Of a stretch of 64,000 nt of DNA, positions 10,684-22,768 are shown piece after piece; position 1 is the stretch's first letter, and every line of letters starts with the position of its first letter. The notes under the pieces were generated by a model. That model was not told the DNA's origin. It ran no database searches and worked only from the letters and a program-made list of their open reading frames with translations. Location of the stretch: positions 216,231-280,230 of the forward strand of contig BDDD01001759.1 in NCBI GenBank assembly GCA_001972305.1, written 5' to 3'. The stretch comes from Cephalotus follicularis. Taxonomy: Eukaryota; Streptophyta; Magnoliopsida; Oxalidales; Cephalotaceae. A program made the translations under genes and the position numbers.

Positions 10684-12554
10684 AGTTTATTCATCATCCA
10701 CCATGTCTCAAATGACAATCAAATCAAATCAAATCAAATCAACTGCATGAAGACCGCCGCCATCTCCTGGCCCTGACGTTGTACTCTTACTTCGGTCCCC
10801 GACTCCCGTGTCACGAAGCAAGGCAACAAATCAAACTCATGATGCTCGCACTCTGTGACCAGCAATCATGGTATCTCGTGTTACTTGCACTCAGTCTTTC
10901 GTAACATTGTATTTGGACTTCCCTACCCATCTCCTGGCCCCTAGGAGAACATCCCGCCACCAGCCATCGGCGACACTCCGTCACCCCAGCCAGTACGGCA
11001 TGAATCACAATCAACAAATCAATTCAAATCTAATCGTTTCCAAATAATTTATAAAATACTGGAAATAATACATTTATTTTAAAATGTATTCCATCTTTGA
11101 AACCATGTTTCAATCCATCAAAAACATACATTTATCAAAATATACATTTTCGTATCAAATAATGATTTCTATAAAATCATGTACACATTTCTAAAATGAA
11201 TAAAAGACTTTATAATCATTCATATTCTAATCAGCAGTTCATTTTATATCAAAATGCAATGCAAACATATGTTCAAAGTGCAGGTCAGTCCCCAACCAGC
11301 CGGCCCTCTCCCCTTGACAGTCGACTGTTTTCTTTCGACAGTCGACTGTTTTCCTTCAATAGCCGGCTTTCCCATTTTTGGCAGTCGGTTGCCCCCTTAA
11401 CAATCGGATGTCTCCTCATGACAGTCAGCTGCTTCGTAAACAGTATGCGTCTTCTACATCACTACTCACCCCAGCTTCGCCACCTCAGCGAATCCGGGTA
11501 AGGCAATACGTTGACAGTAGACTGTCATCCCAAATAGTTGGCGGCCCGCACTCGGTAGTCGACTACACAACCAGCAGGAGGTGACCTCCATTAAAATGCA
11601 TGAACATTCGACTGGCTCCTTAGCACAGTCGGTTGTTTCCCTTGAGTAGTTGGTTGTTCGCACTGAAGAGTCGGCTGGTACCCTCGAATAGTCAGCTGTC
11701 CTCCTGGGATAGTGGCTGCTCCAATGAGCAGTGCACAAAAACAACAGAAAATACATGCAATTTTCAGCCCAATCTAAACACAACAGAGCATTAGTCAACA
11801 ATAACACATTTCATGCTCATATCACAGTGTATTGCATGCATTTCATCTATGAACATCCATTATAACTGAACGCAAACCACAATTATAAAATCCCCTACCT
11901 TTGAATTCCAAGTTAGGAATTGCAATCTACCTCTTTAAGTCCCGGATACGAAGCGTTCAAAGCTCCCAGGTCCGTCCAACCCCTCCAACAAGCTTGGGGG
12001 TTCCACTGGTTCGAGCCTCCAAGCCCCCGGTTCAAGTATGGGACATCTGGCTCAACTTCTCTCTCTCTTTTCCTCTACTTTTTCCCTCACAAACTCACTA
12101 TTTCTTCCCTCTCTATGTAATGCTGATGGAAAGAGGAGGAAAATGTGTGTTTTTATGGGGTAAAATGCGATTTCCCTCCTCTCTCTCTCTCTCTCTCTGC
12201 TGACATAACCCATCAATCACTTCTATCTCTGCAGTGGTAGGTCTAGCACGCACTTATGCTGTCTGACAGCATGGTAGTCGACTGTTTTCCTTTGCTATAT
12301 GTTGTCTCTGCTGACAGTTCCAGCCGGCTGTTTCCCCTAGTAGTTGAGAGGTTCCACTTAAGGGGGTCCAGTCGACTATCTCTCTCTGACAGTCCGTTGC
12401 CCGCCCTGTTTCCACACTTCCTACAGTTTCCTTTATCCTTTTCTTTCAAGTATTAACATTTCAAAGTGGGAAAAGTCATGATTCTCATTAATTCAAACCA
12501 TAGATTACATCGGGAAACACAATGTTACATTGGATAAAAATTTCGGGTGTTACA

Positions 12555-12567
12555 TCCACCCCTCCTT
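12555..12567 (-). other. polypurine tract of element B
   Basis: On the minus strand this reads AAGGAGGGGTGGA directly before the TGTAACACCC that opens the 3' LTR. Confidence 0.85.
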
Positions 12568-12599
12568 CGAAGAATTTCGTCCTCGAAAATAAAACAGTA

Positions 12600-14000
12600 C
12601 TAAAATAAGTGAAGGTAACTCTGTTTTATTGCCTCTTCGTGTTCCCAAGATGCCTCTTCAGGTCGATGGAACTGCCACTGAACCTTTACCATAGGAATGG
12701 TTCGGTTCCTCAATACCCGCGTCTTCCAATCCAGAATCTGTACCGGTAACTCTTCGTAAGAAAGGTCATCTCGCACAGGAACTGAATCATAATCCAAGAC
12801 ATGTGATGGGTCCTGGATATATCTCCGTAGCATACACACATGGAAGGCATCGTGCACATTTGACAGTGCAGGAGGTAAGGCAAGCTAATAAGCCACCTCC
12901 CCCACTCTCTCCAAAATCTCAAAATGACCAATATAGCGCGAAGCTAACTTGCCCTTCTTCCCAAATCTCTGCACTCCCTTCCACCGAGAAACCTTCAGAA
13001 ACACATGATCACCAACGTCGAAGGTCAAAGGTCTCCTCTTAACGCTGTTGACATAGCTCTTCTATCGGCTCTGAGCAGCAATCAGTTTCTCCCTGATAAA
13101 CCTGACTTTCTCCAAAGTCTCCTCCACCAGATCCGACCCAAGCAACGGTCGCTCACCAACCTCATCCCAACAAATGGGTGATCTACACTTTCTTGCATAC
13201 AGAGCCTCAGATGGTGCCATACCAATACGGTAATGATAGCTGTTATTATAAGAAAACTATATCAGAGGAATGTGGTCCTCCCAAGTACCAGCAAAGTCGA
13301 TAATGCAAGCTCAGAGAAAATCCTCCAAGGTTTGGATGGTACGCTCTGACTGGCCATCTGTCTGTGGGTGAAAGGCAGTTCTAAGGTTCAGCTTTGTCCC
13401 AAAAGCTGTCTGGAACCTCTTACAAAAGTTGGAAGTGAAGATCGAATCTCTGTCACAAACTGTGCTCACAGGAACACCGTGCAGTCTCACGATGTCCTTT
13501 ACATATAAACGAGCCAACTTGCTCGCTGAATCCGTGACATGCGTGGGCAAAAAGTGAGCCGATTTGGTAAGTCGATCCACAATGACCCACAACGCATTAT
13601 GACAGTTTCGAGTCAGAAGAAAACTTGAAACAAAATCCATCGTCACATGCTCCCATTTTCACTCTGGAATTGGTAAAGGCTGTAGCAAACCCGCTGGCCT
13701 CTGATGTTCGGCCAACTGTCTGACAAGTATTACACTTTCCAACATAGTCAGCAATCTCCCTCTTCATGCCAGACCACTAGTAATTCTGCTTCATGTCCTG
13801 ATACATCTTGGTGCTACCAGGATGTATGCTATATCAAGATTTATGAGCCTCATTAAGCAACTCACTCTTCAATACCTTATCATCCGGGAGACATACCTGT
13901 CCCCGAAATATCAATATACCATCATAATGCATCTGGAAATCTGACTCCGGCTCTAATTCTCGTGAATCTTTAGTAATTCAGGATCACGCAACTATGCATC
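12600..14000 (-). pseudogene. pol: integrase and chromodomain of element B
   Basis: Minus-strand frames give WVIVDRLTKSAHFLPTHV and [19 protein letters not shown] (13311-13646), then a broken GPY region near 12850-12950 and the chromodomain (YEELPVQILDWKTRVLR, VKVQWQFHRPEEASWE, 12600-12857). Frames change several times, so no continuous integrase remains. The chromodomain confirms chromovirus lineage and close kinship with A. The HHCC zinc region near 13650-13850 is recognisable only in pieces. Confidence 0.85.
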
Positions 14001-14030
14001 CTTTATATGACTGAGTAGTGCTGGCTGAGC

Positions 14031-14708
14031 TCACATGCTAGCTACAAAAACACCAAGTGATTTCATAAACGGAGTACATCCTTGGAAATCCTCCAACATC
14101 CTCCATTGAGATACCATTGTGTTAGAAACCATAGCCTTATGGCTCAAGGCATCCATAACCACATTCGCCTGTCCAGGATGGTACTGAATACTGTAGTCAT
14201 AGTCATTAAAGAACTCAACCCATCTCCATTGCCTCGTGTTCAGTGTATCTTGACAGAAAAGATACCTCAAACTCTTGTGGTCCGTGAAAATCTCAAACTG
14301 TGCCCCATATAAATAATGTCTCCATTTCTTAAGAGTAAAAATAATCGTGGCCAATTCAAGATCATGCGTCGGATAGTTCTCCAGATACGGCTTTACCTTT
14401 CGCGAAGCATAAGTGATCACCCTTCCTTGTTGCATCATCACACAAACTAATCCCTTACCTGAAGCATCACTATAGACTGCAAAGCCCTCATTACCCTCAG
14501 GTAACGACAAAACAGGAGCAGAAACCAACCGATCCTTCAGCTCTCGAAAGCTAACCTCACAATCCTCATCCCATACGAACAAAGTCTTCTTCTGAGTTAG
14601 CTTCGTCAATGGTGCGGCTATCCTTGAGAAGTTCTGAATGAACCTCCGATAATATCCTGCCAAGCAAAGAAAACTGCACACCTCAGTCACATTCTTTGGT
14701 TGCGGCAA
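14031..14708 (-). pseudogene. pol: RNase H region of element B
   Basis: A 225-codon stretch reads [19 protein letters not shown], then VYSDASGKGLVCVMMQQGRV and DHKSLRYLF, ending in DALSHKAMV. It is the RT connection plus RNase H of Ty3/gypsy pol, which would degrade the RNA of the hybrid. It is open for its whole length but cut off from RT and integrase by frame changes. Confidence 0.9.
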
Positions 14709-16300
14709 TCTCGCACCACCTCAGTCTTCGACGAGTCAACCGCCAAACCCTCTCCAGATACAATGTGACCAAGAAAAATCACATGATCGAGCCAGAACTC
14801 AAACTTGCCAAACTTGGCATACAATCTGCAAAACCAATCTCAGATGATAGGCGTGCTCCTCCTCACTGCTTGAGTACATCAGTATGTCATTGATGAACAC
14901 TACCACAAACTGATCCAGGTAGGGCCAAAACACATCATTCATCAGTGACGTGAATGTTACCGGTGCGTTGGTGACACCAAACGGCATTACTAAGAACTCA
15001 TAGTGACCATACATAGTCCAGAAGGCAGTCTTCTCTACATTGCTTCCTTTACCCTCAACTGGTGATAACCCGACTTCAGATCGAGTTTGGAAAACACCCT
15101 TGACCCTTGTAACTGGTCAAAGAAATCCTCAATGTGTGGAAGAGGATACTTGTTTTTATGGTGGCCTTATTCAACATCCTGCAGTCGATGCAAAGCCTCA
15201 TCGACCCATCCTCCTTTTTCACAATTAACATCGGCGCGCCCCACGAACAAACACTAGGTCGCACAAAACCCTCATCAATTAGGTCTTGCAACAGTAACTT
15301 CAATTCTCGCAACTCCTCAGGAGCCATTCGGTAAGGCACCTTAGAGATAGGAGATGTACCGTGTACCAGATCAATCACAAACTCCACGCTCCTGTTTGGT
15401 GGTAGAGACACCAAATCTGCAGCGAATACATCCGGAAATTCATTCACAACCGGAACTTCCTCCAAGCTCTTACCTTTCTCCTTTCTTCTATCAATCACAT
15501 GCGCCAAATACCCTTCACACCCTTTTTCCAGATATCTCGATGCCCGAATAAATGATATAATCGGCATCAAGAACCCTTTGTCTCCCTTGAACTGTAATTT
15601 AGTTCCATCAGTTAAGCAAAAATCCACAGTCTTGTTGTAACAGTCCATGTATGCACGATAAGCTGACAACCACTCCATACCCAAGATGACGTCAAAATCA
15701 TGAATGGGTAGTACAATCAAATATGTGTACACTGGAACACCATCCATAGAAATCTCGCAACCCCTATACACCGAATCTGTACACGTGGAAACCCCAATAG
15801 GTGTACTCACATCAAGAACATATGGCATGCAGTCAGGAGGCACATTTAAACATGATGCAAATCAGGAAGGAATAAAAGAATGCGATGCCCCCGAATCCAT
15901 CAACACTCTAGCAGAAAAACCGTAAACATATATAGTACCTCCCACAAAAGAAGTACACTCTGGAACCTCTGTATGAGTGAGAATGAAAACTCTACCTTTC
16001 ACGATACCATTGTTGGTATCTCTCCGCTGTCACGGTCAAGGTGCATAACCACTTCAACTCACTGGCCCAGTAGGTGCTGTCGTCTGACTCCTCGGGAAAT
16101 CCCTCACCATGTGGCCAGATTCCCCAAATCTCATGCACAACCCTTTCTTCAACCAACAGTCTCTTTGAATGTGACCCATACGGCTGAAGACAGAACAAGC
16201 TCCAGGCCTCATGCTACTCCCCTGACTGGCAGACTGGTTGGATCTATTCTTTGGTGACATTGATGGGGAACCGTTGCCCTACCATTTCGATGATGCCGAC
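14709..16300 (-). pseudogene. pol: protease and reverse transcriptase of element B
   Basis: The protease active site MDSGASHSFI is intact at about 15865-15910. The stretch [76 protein letters not shown] follows at 15076-15843. The second RT half (14799-15014) has [12 protein letters not shown] and the catalytic box FINDIL, in which the first Asp of FIDD is now Asn. Two degenerate zinc knuckles (CSVFSRMGHIQRDCW, CMRFGESGHMVRD) lie at 16054-16260. Frameshifts separate the pieces. Confidence 0.88.
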
Positions 16301-17171
16301 CTAGACTGAGTAGAGGTCTGTTTACTCTACTGTTCTCGGGCTCTCTCGGCCCGGTCTTTACTCAATATACTCTCAAGCAGTCTCGCTTTCTGGGTGACCC
16401 CCATAAAAGTACTGAGTCCATATCCCTAATCTGAGACCGAAGATCCGGTCGCAAACCCCTCAGGAACCTCTGGATCTTCTTCTCCTCATCTGCGACCAGA
16501 TAGGCTAAATGCCTAGCAAGCTCCACAAGTCCGGCCTGATACTCGGCCACTGTCATCTCACCCTGATGCAGCTCTAAGAGCTCCGTCTCTCTCCTTTCCC
16601 GCTCTATCTGGAGCACATAAGTCGCTAGGAACTCCTCCTAAAACCCCTCCCAAGTACTAGCAACTCCGGTAGCCTCCCATTTAGCTTTGACCATCTCCCA
16701 CCAGTGAGTGGCCTCACCCCATAATCGGTACACAACAAATCTCAGTTTCTGCCTATCAATGCATTCCATCACCTCGAAGATCTTTTCTAGATCCTGTAAC
16801 CACCTCTCAGCAATAGTGAATTCAATCTCCTCTTTAAAACGGGAAGGATTCTGTCTCATGAACATCTCAAGGTTCCTACCAAACCGATTACTGTCATCAT
16901 GTACACCATGAGCAGGAGCCATCTGCTGAGGCTGAGCTTGAGCATACAATCTCCGCATCTCCCCCATATTCGTCGCATTGGCAGCCATCTGCTGCTGGAA
17001 GTAGTCAGTGATGCGGTCCATCAGATCTCTCACATTATGTGCAGCCTCTGGAACATTCATGTTGGCAGCTCCCTGAGGAACATTATTCATTGGATCTCCC
17101 CCAAGATTTATCTCCTCGGGAACATCCTCATCAACAACACTCCAACTTCTGTATCTTCTTCGACCGTCCAT
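16300..17171 (-). pseudogene. gag: gag of element B
   Basis: The ATG at 17171 opens MDGRRRYRSWSVVDEDVPEE. It is followed by VRDLMDRITDYFQQQM, a Met-, Gln- and Ala-rich head, and the gag core ERWLQDLEKIFEVMEC and WGEATHWWEMVKAKWE. A stop near 16638 splits it from 16362-16616 (LLELHQGEMTVAEYQAGLVEL, RFLRGLRPDLRSQI). The gag core matches the part of A's gag seen at the window start (AKWE, RRFLKGL), which supports one lineage for A and B. Confidence 0.88.
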
Positions 17172-17294
17172 TTGTTCCTATAATAAAATGACATTAACCA
17201 TCAGGAACAATCTTAAATTATCAATGAACTTTCCATATAGGAACACTTATTTAATTACCAAGGATAGTATCCTAGTGAAGCTTATATGAAATAT

Positions 17295-17306
17295 GATCTG
17301 ATACCA
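17295..17306 (-). other. primer binding site of element B
   Basis: On the minus strand TGGTATCAGATC lies four bases inside the 5' LTR. TGGTATCAGAGC is the standard complement to the 3' end of initiator Met tRNA, so this copy has one change. Confidence 0.85.
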
Positions 17307-17310
17307 CTGT

Positions 17311-17793
17311 AGTCAGACCCCGCTTCATTAACAACATATAAGTCAAGGCAATCAACATACATCCAGCTTATACAAAAATACGATAAATTTAAAACTTGAT
17401 TCCATTAACATCTTGCGGAAGCATTTAATAATAAGCTGAATAAGTAACCAAATCATGCGTCCATACCACATTATTCCATAATTTAATATCATTAAGCCAT
17501 TATCAATTGCCCTCAAACGGAGCGTGATCAAAAGTTGATCAACATCATTAATACAGTAATACAGTAATCCAAAATAAAAACATGTCTCACTACATTGTTT
17601 AACATTTATTTAGGTGAATAAAACCCCATCCCCCCTTTGATTGGGCCGCGTACGGTCGAAATCCACATCACTGCATCAATCTATAATAGTAAGGGGGTTA
17701 GCCTTGGTCCTCACTCGGCTAAATTATATGTGTAATTTAGGGCCAAAGAAAATGAATGTCATGAAATGAATGCATACATGTATGTATATATAC

Positions 17794-17833
<40 letters not shown>

Positions 17834-19751
17834 ATGTATATATATATATGCCAATAGGTGCAACAATGCCAAGTGCCTACAACCATCAAATCATCCACCA
17901 TGTCTCAAACGACAATCAAATCGAATCAAATCAAATCAATTCAAATCAACTGTACAAAGGGCGTTGCCATCTCCTAGCCCCGACGTTGTACTCTAACTTC
18001 GGCCCCCGACTCCCGGGTCACGAAGCAAGGGAACAAATCAAACTCATGATGCTTGCACTCTGTGTTCAGCAATCATGGTATCCTGTGTTACTTGCACTCA
18101 GTGTTTAGTAACATTGTATTTGGACTTCCCTAGACATCTCGTGGCCCCTAGGAGAACATCCCGCCACCAGCCATCGGCGACACTCCGTCACCCCAGCCAG
18201 TACAGCATCAATCAAAATCAATAAATCAATTCAAATCTAATCATTTCGAAGTAATTTATAAAATATTGAAAATAATATATTTATTTTAAAATGTATTCCA
18301 TCTTTGAAACCATGTTTCAATCTGTCGAAAACATCAAAAGATACATTTTCGTATCAAATAATGATTTGTTAAAATCATGTACACATTTCTTAAATGAATA
18401 AAACACTTTAGAATCATTCATATTCCAATAAGAAGTTCATTTTATATCAAAAAGCAATGCAAACATATGTTCAAAGTGCAGGTCAGTCCCCAACCAGCTG
18501 GCTGTCTCCCGTTGACAGTCGGTTGTCTCCTCTTGACAGTCGGTTATTGTTCCTTCAACAGTCGGTTGTCCCATTTTTGGCAGTTGGCTGCCCCCTTAAT
18601 AGACAGCTGTCTCCTCATGATAGTAGACTACTTTGTAAACAATACGCGTCTTTTACATCACTACTCACCCTAGCTTAGCCACCTCAGCCAATCCGGGTAA
18701 GGCGACGCGTGGACAGTCGACTGTCATCTAAAATAGTCAGCTGTACAATCTAAAGTCGGCTACCCTCACTCGGTAGTCGACTGCACAACTAGTAGGAGGT
18801 GACCTCCATTAAAATGCATGAACAAACGACTGGCTCCTTATCATAGTCGGCTGTTTCCCTCGAGTAGTCGGTTGTTTGCACTGAACAGTTGGTTGGTACC
18901 CTCGAACAGTCGGTTGTCCTCCTGGGACAGTCGGCTGCTCCAACGAGCAGTGAACAAAAACAACAGAAAATACATGCAATTTTCAGCCAAATCCAAACAA
19001 TAACACATTTGACACTCATAGCACTGTCTATTGCGTTGCATTTCATCTATGAACATCCATTATAACTGAACTCAAACCACAATTATAAAATCTCATACCT
19101 TTGAATTCCAGGTAAGGTATTGCAATCCACCTCTTTAAGTCATGGTTTCGAGGTGTTCAAAGCTCCCAGGTCTATCCAACAGCTCCAACAAGCTTGGTTC
19201 TTCCACTTGTTCAAGCCTCCAATCCCCCGGTTCAAGTATGGGACATTTGGCTCAACTTCTCTCTCCCTGTTCCTTTCCATTTTCTATCACAAACTCACTA
19301 TTTCTTCCCTCTCTATGTAATGCTGATGCAAAGAGGAGGAGAATGTGTGTTTTTATGGGGAAACCACGTTTTCCCTCTTTTCTCTCTCTCTCTCTACCGA
19401 CATAACCCATCAATCACTTCTCTCTCTGCAGTGGCAGGTCTGGCACACACTTATGATGTTTGACCGCATGGCAGTCGACTGTTTTCCTTGGCAGTCGACT
19501 GTCACTACTGACAGTTCCAGCCATCTGTTTCCCCTAGCAGTCGGTTGGTTCCACTTAAGGGGGTCCAGTTGACTGTCTTTCTCTGACAGTGGGCTGCTCG
19601 CCCTGTTTCCACACTTCCCACAATTTCCTTTATCCTTTTCGTTCAAGTCTTAACATTAGAAAGTGGGAAAAGTCATGATTCTCGTTAATTCAAAGCATAG
19701 ATTACATCGGGAAACACAATATTACATTCGATGAAAATTCCGGGAGTTGCA
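17311..19751 (-). repeat. 5' LTR of element B (2441 bp)
   Basis: It aligns with the left LTR from AGTCAGACCCCG (terminal T mutated) to GGGAGTTGCA. It contains a TA/CA microsatellite at about 17780-17850, palindromic motif clusters at 18500-18940 and 19465-19600, and the TTAGCC/GGCTAA hairpin at 17698-17722. The two LTRs differ at many sites, so the insertion is not recent. The Tyr/Ile-rich reading frames at 17766-18108 are translations of the microsatellite. Confidence 0.9.
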
Positions 19752-20116
19752 ATAAAATGCACACAACCAGTTTTTCAAACGAAATTATAGTCACGTTATA
19801 AACCCCGTTTAATGACCAGTTAAGGTTCGTTCGAGATCCTAAATCGTGCATCGGATTTTTAATGCTCGCATGCATCTCAAATACCCGATGTATTAATCTT
19901 CGAATCTTCAAACTAGCTATTAATTAGTCAATAACACTAGTTCATCCAATTGACAAAATCAATCAGAATGAGCAACATTCCAATCGAACCAAAATTGCCA
20001 ATTGCACTATAGGGATAGAATTGCAATGAAACAATCATGGCACAAAGTTGATCTACAAGCCACTACATATCAAATAAAGGTTTGATTATAGCTCATTAGG
20101 TCACTCTGATACCACT
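19752..20116 (-). mobile_element. leader of minus-strand copia element, next to its primer site
   Basis: On the minus strand this is the first ~365 bases after the 5' LTR. It aligns with 29766 onward in copia copy 2 (TAATCAAACCT versus TAATCATACCT, TTTGATATGTAGTGG versus TTTGATGTTTAGTGG). Element B is inserted at its left edge and the leader continues at 6769-7791. Confidence 0.8.
20104..20114 (-). other. primer binding site of minus-strand copia
   Basis: The minus strand reads TGGTATCAGAG two bases after the LTR end CCCAACA, complementary to initiator Met tRNA. Confidence 0.85.
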
Positions 20117-22768
20117 TGTTGGGAACCCCCAAACTGTGGGGGCAGTGGAGGCTCTAAGCGCAGCGAAAGCGATTACAAACTCAATTATGGGTATTAGGTG
20201 TATAGGGTGATCAATTTTAATTTTCAATCAAATGATTGATCCCCAAGAAATGGGTTACCCTACCTGATGTCCACAATTGTCCCAATAATCCTAGGAACCC
20301 TAATAGAGCATGTAGGCAAACCACACAACCGATCCAAGCAAAAGGGAGAAACGGGTTTGGAGTAAGAGTTGTCGTAAACTCTCACAATGGTCACAAACAA
20401 TAGCATGAAGGGAACACACACAATCCCTAGGAAATTGACCCACAAACCCGAACCAATAGTAATCCCTAACCCTAAGGAATTGCAATGGTTCCTCCATGAA
20501 ACCAGGGGGTTCGGCCGGGGTAAGCATACCCGATCCACAACCTGAAACAACATGCTAAACACCCTAGCATGCCCACCACATATCCATTCATCATGGGTTT
20601 TGCTAGGGTTTGAAAACCCTAGCCCCAATCCGAATCCACAAAGAGGCAGACAAGAAATTCATTACCTCAAGTGATGGCTCATTCCTTCAACAACTCTCTC
20701 ATAACTTTAATTCCAAAAACTCCATTTAAGCTCCAAGCTCTAATATCCTCCTTGATCCACGAACAAGGAAGATGATGATGGAGGTTTGAGTGTTTATCAC
20801 ACACTATAAACTCTATAGATAAAGATGAGATGCAAGGAACAAATCATCTCCACCTTTATTGAGCTTTGAAGGGTGAAAGGATGGTTGAAAATGGCTAAAA
20901 AATCGCACCAGGCAATATGGACATCAATGCCTAACCCATGGCGTCGACGCGTATCTTCTGCAGGTCAAAGAGAGAAGACGACCAAGAAGAGAGAAAGAGA
21001 GTGAGAAAATAGTTGTGTGCTAAGGAAGTTTCTTTTAAGCTATATATACTCTCCTCTAGGCGTCAACGCTTACCGATGTTGTCGACTCTTCTAGTCTTAC
21101 CGTCGACGTGATTTTCTCCATAGCGTCAACGCGTAAAGTCCCTGGTTACAAAAACGTCAACGCATGCTCTCTATGCCATCGATGCAATGGATCCACCTAT
21201 GATGGCGTCAATGCCCAAAGATGGTGTCGACGCATAAGGACGGATGAGACTCACAATCTCTTCCTATGTTGACGTCAACGCGTACACATGTCGTTAACGC
21301 CCTGAGGCTTTATCATGCCGTTGACGCATGCTCTCCATGCCGTCAATGCCAAAAGTCCCTGGAAACCATGGCATCGACGAATACTCTCTATGGCGTCGAC
21401 GCCCAAGACTAGGATGAGACATTTTTCTTCTATATACAATTTCAATACTTTGCTTGAAGATTTCATCGTGGCAATGCATGGACCTAAATCCAGAATATGA
21501 AATACTCACTGGCAAAGCAACATCCTCTTGATGTTGTCCTTTCACTAAATTACATGTGTCTCTCACACATGTCAACCTGTTCAAACCACGCAGGACCCGA
21601 AAAGCATGGTCAATATCTGTTACGCTGATAAGTTTCTCTCCCAAGTTCTGATACGACCATCCTAATAGTCCTCTCGACTATTCGTAAGATGGCCCCAGTG
21701 TGAACTTTCATCACCCCTGGATCCATCTATTACCACGTCTATTGGTCATTAACCAGACAACCTGTGCTTTAAGCCCATCTTCGTCATATGTGTCATGTAA
21801 CCCTTATCACTATTAAACTATAACCATGGACAAGGGCGTGGATTAAATGTCCACCCAAGATATTCCACAACCACATAAATCTGTGAACACAATGTGACTT
21901 TGACGGGCCTCCCTCGAATCACCCTAGAAAAAGTCTGCCTACACTTGGCCAGGATTTTAGTCAGCAATAGTCAAGATCATATAAAGTCATTCATCCATCA
22001 TTACGGGTGTGATGATTCCATATTGTGAACTGCACCCACACGTCTCAATGCAGCTTCCACATGACCCAAAGAGAACTCTTTCGCCAGCACCTGGCTAGTG
22101 CCGGGGAAGGCCGAAATCAAAGTCATGTAGTCACTACACAATGCATGCCAGTCGCTCAGGTCTAAGGATACAACGTAGGCTAAGCCTACTAGTCACCATA
22201 GACTATACACTTTTGAAAACAATGGCAATCCTACCGACAAGGGTAATATCCATCTCGATAGGTCACCTAAAGTGGGTCAGTTCAGTGTCATTCTCTTTAG
22301 CACGCACACCGCATCAGCTTTAGTGCCATCCAAACAGCAATGAGAGAAGTCGTCCTCAAAACGAGGGAGGAAGCATAATACGGCAAGTCTTTGCGGTTCG
22401 TCAATTGCCCAAAAAGTGAACCTATGACTTGGAACTTCTGTCCGAACGGACTAAGCACCTCGTTCTCATTACCTCTCTAGGCATGAGATCCAACCCCTCG
22501 GTGATAAGGCACTATATACGTACTCAGTTGACATGGAGATGAAACTGATCCACTTTTGACGGTTTGGGATATTACATATAGTCGATTTGCCATTCTGAAT
22601 ATGTTTGCACAATTGAACATAACTGGAAGTTAGAATGTAGGATAAGAGTGTAAAGTACATACATGCAGCCAACCTTGGGCTTGCATGGATTATTCCAATT
22701 AAGGAATGTATCATATATGTACACCCAATTAGCCCTTTCATGGCTTGCAGGGACACCCAACTCTAACG
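20117..22768 (-). repeat. 5' LTR of minus-strand copia element (2652 bp)
   Basis: On the plus strand it begins TGTTGGGAACC and ends CACCCAACTCTAACG. Aligning its reverse complement with 27375-29765 gives clear homology throughout, for example around 21860-22480 versus 27560-28200. It carries about a dozen GCGTCGACGC-like motifs (20939-21400) and a TATATATA promoter candidate at 21041-21048 (minus). It directly abuts the pol of copia copy 1, so the minus element probably inserted there; the other edge is outside the window. Confidence 0.8.

Larger units (their letters stand above)
8364..10693 (+). mobile_element. SIRE/Maximus-like Ty1-copia deletion remnant
   Basis: It opens TGTTGATATTTATGTC and closes ATTCA, with exact 5-bp duplications TCATC at 8359-8363 and 10694-10698 inside B's LTR. 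A piece of 5' LTR (8364-8630) is fused directly to the last codons of pol (8631-8801), so most of the coding region was deleted. A downstream third ORF follows (9178-10397), as in SIRE-type copia elements. A 25-N gap at 10659-10683 hides most of the 3' LTR. Confidence 0.85.
7792..12554 (-). repeat. 3' LTR of element B, interrupted by copia remnant
   Basis: On the plus strand it starts TGTCACACCCCG and ends GGTGTTACA. It matches the right LTR along its length, except for 8364-10693, which is a nested insertion. Without that and one TSD copy it is about 2.43 kb. It carries clusters of CAGTCGACTG-like palindromes (11290-11700 and 12260-12400), a CT microsatellite at about 12179-12199, an AATCA-type short tandem repeat at about 10714-10742 and the TTAGCC/GGCTAA hairpin at 8179-8203. 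The ORFs within are shadows. Confidence 0.9.
7792..19751 (-). mobile_element. Ty3/gypsy chromovirus B (Tekay/Del-like), complete but decayed
   Basis: Both LTRs, primer site, polypurine tract, gag, pol and chromodomain are present on the minus strand. The 5-bp target duplication is exact: ATAAA at 7787-7791 and 19752-19756. The 3' LTR is the left one (7792-12554, enlarged by a nested copia remnant) and the 5' LTR the right one (17311-19751). The internal region is about 4.76 kb with many stops and frameshifts. The target was the leader of a minus-strand copia element. Confidence 0.93.

Noticed and set aside
11290..11720. CRISPR-like array of short palindromic repeats with regular spacing
   Set aside because: The repeats are only about 10 bp, degenerate, and lie in plant LTRs that also hold chromovirus pol; there is no cas gene and the spacers are not of constant length.
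17295..17306. tRNA gene fragment near tRNA-like sequence
   Set aside because: Only a 12-base primer site complementary to initiator Met tRNA; no cloverleaf can be drawn here or at the other primer sites.
17766..18108. Tyr/Ile-rich proteins
   Set aside because: They are translations of a TA/CA microsatellite in B's LTR.
20260..20628. 122-codon minus-strand ORF
   Set aside because: Lies in the copia 5' LTR, has overlapping frames and no conservation with the homologous part of copia 2.
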